A stretch of 50,677 bases of DNA, from positions 1-50,677 of the forward strand of contig ML769801.1 of NCBI GenBank assembly GCA_009733575.1, written 5' to 3'. The position numbers and the translations under genes are program-made. The stretch is from Gymnopus androsaceus JB14. Its lineage: Eukaryota; Basidiomycota; Agaricomycetes; Agaricales; Omphalotaceae. This document shows positions 44,532 to 50,677 of this stretch, one piece after another; the stretch's first letter is position 1, and each line of letters starts with the position of its first letter. The notes beneath the pieces were generated by a model. That model saw only the letters and a program-made list of their open reading frames with translations. It did not search any database and was not told the origin of the DNA.

Positions 44532-47500
44532 ATGGCAAAAATGACCAACCAGGTACATGGCAACTTCGGGGAGACAACGGCGACTCACAGAGCAAAATGA
44601 ACTAATCCTTGACAACTTAGTTCATTGACCTCGAAGCCCAGGTGGACAGTGACGAGGAGTTGAAACAATGAGGATCTCATTGACTCAGGTACTTGTTTCG
44701 CTTGCTCTATTGATGCAGACTGTCATGTATCATTATTTACAGATTTTATTGACAATCCTCATGGCAAAGCCAGAGATCCCCTTCCTCCCTCCTCCACCAC
44801 ATCGTTGACTGCTGCTCCTTCTCCCAGTCCATTGTTCTTATCGCAGCTGGTGGGCCAAATCCAACATAAGTACATTGAAAAGTCTTTTCCCGAAGCGGGT
44901 CATGACCGAGAGCCTGAAGATGGTAACGGATTCAAGAACCCGGTGTATGCAAAATCTCTTGTTTTATGCACTGAGGACTGGGGTCTATGGCGGGTAAAAT
45001 GCAAGGTACTTTGAAATATCTCCAGAAAAAAATCAACAGTCTCACCTTCTATTATGTATAGCCTTCACAAGAGTACTTCCTTATATATGAGCTGATGATA
45101 AAGCATCGAGACCTCAAGTCCAAACTGCAATCTGTGTTCCACAACCCCCGCGATATAGGCTTTCTGTATCTCGAAGCCCAGTTCTCTAGAACAGGGCCGA
45201 GGTCGCTGAGGGAGGTTTTGAGAGCCTTTTCCGACATTAGGATGTCCTCTCTGGCAATGGTTCCTGGGGCAGACCTCGGAAAGTGTCTGCACATCGGCTC
45301 CACAAATGATGATCTGACCTTTGCTCCTCGTCAATGGGTGCAGGTCAAGCAAGGAATTTATAAAGGAGACATTGGTCTTATTCATGATATCTATCATGGT
45401 GCAGGTTCCTCCCAAGGAGTAAAGGTATGGGTCATCCCTTGACTTGGTCTTACAGATGAGGATCCGCCTTCTTCCTTCCCTTTGAAGCATAAATGTCGCA
45501 ATCATTGTCCTCCGCTGAAGCTGTTCGATCGCAAATCATGCACTCAGCTCAATGGTTTGTCAGAGGATGGGAAATACCAGTATTCGTACAAATCTTGGTC
45601 CTTTGAATTCGGACTTCAGGTGAAGGTTTTCAATCCTTCCTCTCTCTCTCCGGCTCGAGAGATGTCCACCGACGTTTTTGCTCTTTTCATGGAGGCGCAG
45701 AGGCTGGCTGGTGAACGCTTTCTTTTTGAAGAAGCGACTATGCCTTTACCCTCGTGTTGGCGCTTCGAGTTGGGAGAACCCATCATCATTTATGATAAAG
45801 ACAGCAACGCACGCGAAGGAACGGTATGCGCGGCACCTGAAGGAAATCAATGTGAGGTCGATGTCTTGGGCAAGGGTGTCCAAGTTGTGCGAGTCCGGAA
45901 TTTAGTGAAATCCATCATTCTGGGTGAATACATCGAAGTTCTAGCGGGGGTCCATGTTGGCAGAGTGGGATTTGTGGTTGCTCAGAGTGAAGCTCATCTA
46001 GGAGTTTGTGTGGGTGCACATACGAATGGAGTGGTAAGTTCAATTCTACCCTACTGTTTCTATGCTAAGTGCTTTTACAGGATTTTCTTGTTCATGCAAA
46101 TTCGGTCAAACTTTCAACACCGGAATTCACGTCCACCGTAATGCCCTGGATCAATGTTGAGGTGACATTACTTTGTCAAGCGTTCAATGGTTGGTCAGGA
46201 CTCATGAAGAATGTCAGGGTGAATACCCAAAGATGCCTCTGTCTCCTTGTCCAGCTTCCGGACGGACAGACCATCAATGTGGGCTACAATGATGTGCGGG
46301 AGCATTGGTAAAAATATGAAGCCCCGCTTTTGATCTTTGCTAACTCTGAACTCTGCTTTCAGGTCAGGAAAAATTCTAGCAAGCTACCAGCCGCTTCAAC
46401 CCCACCAAAAACAGTACAGTGTTGAGGCTCCCTGGAAAGACGTGCTTGTTCACGTCATATCAGGTTATTATTGCAATCGCCAGGGACTCATCAAGAATGT
46501 GCGACGTGATATCTTGGGCTCACTTTGGCTTTCATTGTATCTCATCACAAAACGTTGTTCGATTGAAATTGACTATCTAGATGTTGTTGAACTGCAGTAT
46601 GTTGTACACTTTACTCAACTCATGCTAACTAACACATCATTCTCCAGGAGCAACCGGCCATTGATGGAGTATTGCCCACTTGGCAATGACCAGCTGCAGG
46701 AATTTGGTGTAAATCCCTCAATACATGCAATGCATACAGGGCCTGTGCCATGGGTTGGTCTTAAGGTCAACTTTGTGAAAGGAAGCTATAAAACCAAACA
46801 TGGAGTAGTACGAGGCGTGGATCGGTATAGCTCAACTTACGGACAGCGCAAGTGGGCTCACCTTGACAGTCGAACGACTCACATTTGCCGCCCTTGGGTC
46901 CAACCAACTGGTCAAGGTAGATTACAACAACGTGAGATATCACAAGTAAGTGTATTTGACAGCCTTGGTACATCAGCAAAAATGGTCTGGGCCCTGGGTT
47001 ATCAAAGGCTTTCCTTTGGGTGCCTAGGCTACCTAGGAAGCCTAGGTCACCTAGGCTGCCCAGGTCATCCAGGTTTATCCCTTTTTCCTTGGCCTTTTCA
47101 GGTGGTTATAGGTAACCTATGTCAACCTGAGGTAGCCTGAGCTACCCTGAGCTACCCTGAGCTACCCTGAGTGAACCTGAGTAAACCTGAGGCAGCCTGA
47201 GCAACCTGAGGTAACCTGAGGTAGCCTGAGGGTGCCTATCATAAGTAGTGGTATCTAAAAAACATCTTAGTTATCTCATTATTCACCTGTCTTTATACTC
47301 AGTCTTATCACTCAATGTTGCTCAACTTATACTATTTCATTGTTCTCATTGGACTCACTTAATGTATTCTTATTAGAAGAAGCTTCTTAATCTCTTATTG
47401 ACCTTAACTTACATCTCGGAACAGTTCACTGAAGTTATTCAGACTCATGTTTAAGTGTAGCAAGCTTAGGAGGTAATCTGTTATGCTCTTGATGAATATG

Positions 47501-48853
47501 ATTTGACCCCATCAACAGGTTTTTGATTGTACGCAGTTCACAGGCGCCCACGCGGTTTGCGCTTATTTAAGCGCTTATTTCGGCGCAATTACTTACAATT
47601 TTGATCTATAGATGATTTATCAAGCAAGTGGAATGTCTGCTTTTGATTACAGAACATCTATATATTTAATAGCTTAAAACCCGAAGTTATTTAGGCTCTT
47701 TAGGTTGTATAAAATTAAACCAAGTTTCAGACTGTCTCAGGTTGGCTCAGGTTGCTCAGTTGCCTCAGGTTGCTGGTCAGGTCTTCTCACTTGCCTCAGG
47801 GTTCACCCAGGTTAGCCCTATGGGGTGACTTCAGGGTACCCTAGAGGGTAGTCTCCATTAACCTGAGTTGCCCTGGTCACCCAGGTTGCCCAGGCTACCT
47901 GAGGTTGATCTATAGGGTAATCTCAGGTCACCCAGGCTACCTAGGCTATCTCAGGCCCAGAGCATTTTTGCTGATGTATGCTAGCTCAAGTTTTCTTCCA
48001 GGACCAAACTCTATCTAGCTGATGTCCACGAACCCACGGCAAGACAATCTTTTTATTTGCCCAATGCCGTGGACACCCAAGACCAGCAAACATTGTCTGC
48101 TCCTGAGGTATTATCATTACAGACTCCAATTGCGTCCAACTCCAATGCCAACCGAGTTGGAAAAATGGACAATTTTCACAGGTCCCTGGTCAGCGAGTTA
48201 TGATTATTCACCTCAATCACCAATACCTTCACCTTTCCGATCGCTTTCTCCACCGCCACCGCCACCTTCATCATGACTTTTTACCTCAAGCGATGGTTAT
48301 CAAGATATATTTAGAGAGGCATGGATTCTACATCCATGCCTCTTTGGTATTGAAATGCAAATGGATATAAAAGGTGGATCTTTCGACACATCCAAAAAGA
48401 AAAGCGGGGTTTTCGTCAAATGTATCGAATCGGACGGGACTGTTCAGGTTCGTATCCGAACATGTTCTGTTCAGAACAATACAGTGCCATACCAGTCGGT
48501 CGTCTCCTTTCACAATCGCCCAAAGCCCGCTACGGAGAAAAGACTCATGGTTGTGGCTCAAAATTCGCGTCACATCGGGAAATATGTCCGTCAGATCCAT
48601 CATTTCTATCAGAAAGAGCGGACTGAGGAAAACCACTTCCTGCTATGTAACGACGGTAGATCGCTGGGGGCTCACAGAAGAAATAGGTGACGAACGCTTT
48701 GAAATTCATCCCAATGACCTTGAGTTTGTGAAAGAGACATCGGAGGAGCGGAAATTCGCCAAATTGCTTCTGAAGGATCTTAGGGCGGAATTTTTGCGTA
48801 ATCCTGTAGAAACACGACCTGGTATGACTGACCCATATGGTTTACTTACATAG
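44532..48853 (+). pseudogene. Spt5-like (NGN-KOW) transcription elongation factor paralogue, decayed
   Basis: Exon 1 (44532-44552, MAKMTNQ) and intron 1 match the JmjC gene head. The body encodes an acidic/Pro-rich start, an NGN domain (WRVKCKPSQEYFLIYELM, GFLYLEAQFSRTGP), then at least five KOW-like units (WVQVKQGIYKGDIGLIHDI, YIEVLAGVHVGRVGFVV, SGLMKNVRVNTQRCLCLLV and others). A Ser/Pro/Tyr repeat (SPQSPIPSPFRSLSPPPP) resembles the Spt5 C-terminal region, and a last KOW-like domain follows (48.36-48.84 kb). Frame breaks occur near 44665, 46830, 48175 and 48640, plus an in-frame TGA at 48274-48276. Spt5 with Spt4 clamps RNA polymerase II; this paralogue is dead or nearly so. A 1-kb transposon lies in one intron. 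Confidence 0.75.
46971..47976. mobile_element. 1006-bp CATCAGCAAAA-terminus element inside an intron
   Basis: Ends CATCAGCAAAAATG / CATTTTTGCTGATG are perfect inverted repeats, with TA on both sides (46969-46970, 47977-47978). It lies entirely within the intron 46946-48001 of the Spt5-like gene; flanking exons join in phase (YNNVRYH|KTKLYLADV). Both ends carry dozens of degenerate units such as CCTGAGGTAGCCTGAG and their complements, so the halves can pair. The central 480 bp is AT-rich. No transposase. Confidence 0.85.
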
Positions 48854-49302
48854 AGGATTAGTCTGTACAAATATAATAAAGACTTTGTAAATATTACACC
48901 ACTTTTAATCCTGTTCATCACTAAAAGTAAGTCCAAGGGTCCGCAATGACCTTAAACTACGAGTCCATTCATTATGGTTTGGCCTTGTATTTTGAAAGTA
49001 CAAGAGTTCATTCATCACGGCTTATCTTTTGTATTCTGAGAATAGAAAAGTACAATTGTTATTGTTTTAAATGCCCTTGTTGTCATTCTGGTAAGTGCTT
49101 TCTACTTCGTTCTTATATAAGTTCAATCTGAATTGAGCATTCCAGTTCAGTTGCAATGTTAAGCTCCCTACTCAATGCATTACAAGCTTTCGATTGCCAA
49201 AAGGTAGAGGTAAGGTCATTGGTATCTAACATTAAGTTCTATCTTGCTAATTTCTATCATATAATAGGACGAACTCTGACTCCTCAATGGCTACGCGAGT
49301 GA
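48854..49302. other. intergenic or lost 5' part of a recombinase gene
   Basis: A short open piece near 49156 (LSSLLNALQAFDCQK) before a GTAGAGGTAAGG-like donor could be an upstream exon of the recombinase remnant. Otherwise nothing is supported. Confidence 0.3.
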
Positions 49303-49737
49303 ATGCAGACAAAACATATGCAGCTGAACGCTGACCTGCCAGCTGACTTTTTGCTATTTGGATATATCAACGACTCCGGCAAACCACAACACATGGTGAA
49401 GTCAACTTTCCTCGCATTTTGCAACGCAATATGGAAAGGGAAGGGACTACTCAATGTACAGGGTCACAGTTTCCGTATTGGCGGAGCTGTTGAACTGCTT
49501 ATTGCCAAAGTGCCCCCTGAGGTGGTAGCTGCTATTGGCGGATGGACATCGCTCGCTTTCCATATCTATTGGCATCATTTCGAAGAGATTCTTCCTGCAC
49601 ACATACTTAAAGCTTACAATCCAGACCAGATATCGAGACTCAAGTCTACACTAGACGACTACCATAAAGTGCACAAGATTCCAGATTCGCTTATAGACTC
49701 ATGTATTAACGGTATTAATATTGCCGACTTCGAATAG
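49303..49737 (+). pseudogene. tyrosine recombinase, C-terminal catalytic fragment
   Basis: 144 residues. GHSFRIGG supplies the H-x-x-R pair, and GGWTSLAFHIYW supplies the conserved Trp and the candidate nucleophile Tyr. This is the C-terminal half of a phage-integrase-type (DIRS/Crypton-like) recombinase. The first catalytic Arg and the N-terminal core-binding domain are not found upstream. Such recombinases move eukaryotic DIRS and Crypton elements; no element ends are visible here. Confidence 0.7.
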
Positions 49738-49740
49738 CTT

Positions 49741-50213
49741 ACTTTTGTAGCAAAATATACTCTTGTACAATACATAAAGCCATCACTCTGTTTGGGGTAC
49801 CTGTCCCGAGACGTTGGTTGGAGCTCTGGCTCTGTCTGGGACGGAACATCCACGGGCGGGTACGCGGGGCCAAGCCCCAGCCAAACCTCGTCGATCTGGA
49901 TGATATCTGACCTATCATAGACTATAGCCCTCTTATCTTATCCATGATGACAGGCAAAAGAATTGCGAGGTGTGATCATATTACAACACGTGCACAATGA
50001 CTCAGGCCTAGATCAAACCTAGCGGTTCGAGAATTTCCTCTAATAATCGTAGTTTGCTCTTCCACAAATTCTCCTCTCACCCAATCATCTTCCCGCCCAG
50101 TGTCGGCGTAAAATGCAATACTCTTCATCGCCCTAAGATTTGATTCGTCAAGGCACACTGGCAACTATCGGCATTCTGGCACGCCTAGCGCCTTCTAGTG
50201 AACCCTATGTTTT
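49741..50213. other. intergenic, nothing recognised
   Basis: No supported gene on either strand. Confidence 0.5.
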
Positions 50214-50388
50214 CCAGAAGACCCCGAGTCCGTTACAGAAAAATACTGGGAGACCGTCGATTCCGATGAGCTGTTGGAGCCTCCGTTGAAGCTAGCAGAC
50301 TTTATGAAGAGCGTGGAAATGAACAAGTCGTCGTGCTCGACAGAGGATGCGAAGAGGTATGATGATTGGATGACTCAGGAGAGCGGTG
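50214..50388 (+). pseudogene. VPS4 C-terminal fragment, diverged
   Basis: Encodes PEDPESVTEKYWETVDSDEL, continuing LLEPPLKLADFMKSVE and ending YDDWMTQESG, matching residues about 370-435 of Vps4 at 3.9 kb. The exon-end GTGGGT donor is kept. Unlike the 17.5-kb copy it is clearly diverged, but the frame is open and most changes are conservative. The last 290 bases of the window show nothing I can support. Confidence 0.85.
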
Positions 50389-50677
50389 GGTGTTTCTTTC
50401 TACTGGGCTTCTGCAGTTAGTCGATTCAACAGTCCCAAATAATTACCTTCTAGATTTTCACTAGCTGTCCACCTCTTTTTGCACTTTATGATTGCCTGAA
50501 TTCTCAGACGCTTCTATGCGATGTTTTTCGAACAATTGTGGTGGAAATATGAACGACCTCCTCCGAGTCGACAGCGATACTTCTGCAAATGGCCTCTCTT
50601 TCGCTGTCAGGGCTGCAATGATGTGTAGATCAATATCCACCGTGATTTCACGTCTTTGCTCGCACCTGATTCGCACA

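Noticed and set aside
49303..49737. Tyrosine recombinase as captain of a Starship-like giant element carrying the 32-48 kb genes
   Set aside because: Only the C-terminal catalytic part remains, no element ends or target duplication are visible, and the fragment fits DIRS/Crypton remnants. Starships are not established in basidiomycetes.

Overview
This is eukaryotic, almost certainly Agaricomycete (mushroom-forming basidiomycete) nuclear DNA. Genes are split by many 50-60 nt GT-AG introns. The families seen are typical of that group: TPR-CHAT protein, Mug190-type SMP/C2 protein, FunK1-like kinase, Crinkler-like NTPase-nuclease, WD40-membrane protein. DNA-transposon remnants and a Ty1/copia element fill much of the rest. 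I cannot name the species from sequence alone. I see no rRNA, no CRISPR array and no bacterial-style operon.

Layout. 0-3.6 kb: repeats, then a truncated J-domain (Sis1-type) gene hit by a MITE. 3.9-5.6 kb: an intact seven-exon VPS4 gene. 5.9-6.3 kb: a VPS4 fragment. 6.6-9.0 kb: transposon remnants, including a hAT-type MITE with 8-bp target duplication. 9.0-11.5 kb: a decayed Mug190-like gene. 12.0-12.4 kb: a Mutator-type MITE. 12.9-16.4 kb: an intact TPR-CHAT caspase-like gene. 17.1-20.4 kb: a foldback element, then a second damaged VPS4 copy plus a VPS4 fragment split by a long-TIR element, mirroring the 3.9-6.3 kb block. 20.9-25.0 and 30.7-32.3 kb: decaying minus-strand genes, including a JmjC-type dioxygenase gene split by a 5.6-kb copia retrotransposon (25.0-30.7 kb). 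32.3-48.9 kb: a kinase gene, unknown genes, a WD40-membrane gene, a Crinkler-like NTPase-nuclease gene and a decayed Spt5-like (NGN-KOW) gene. 49.3-49.7 kb: a tyrosine-recombinase remnant. 50.2 kb: one more VPS4 fragment.

The most unusual structure is in 32.3-44.5 kb. One promoter-like cassette (conserved core about 80 bp, TATA-containing, often flanked by an A-rich 18-nt minisatellite) occurs six times. Four copies point into unrelated genes: JmjC dioxygenase, kinase, Crinkler-like NTPase-nuclease and Spt5-like. In the JmjC and Spt5-like genes the shared part also covers the 5'UTR intron, the first coding exon, intron 1 and the start of exon 2. The cassette is much better preserved than most gene bodies behind it. 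This suggests a dispersed, possibly mobile, regulatory head that gives unrelated accessory genes a common expression programme.

Intact-looking genes are VPS4 (3924-5632), TPR-CHAT (12915-16430) and WD40-membrane (38767-40233). Most others carry frameshifts, stops or insertions. All splice models were made by eye; none is confirmed by transcripts.
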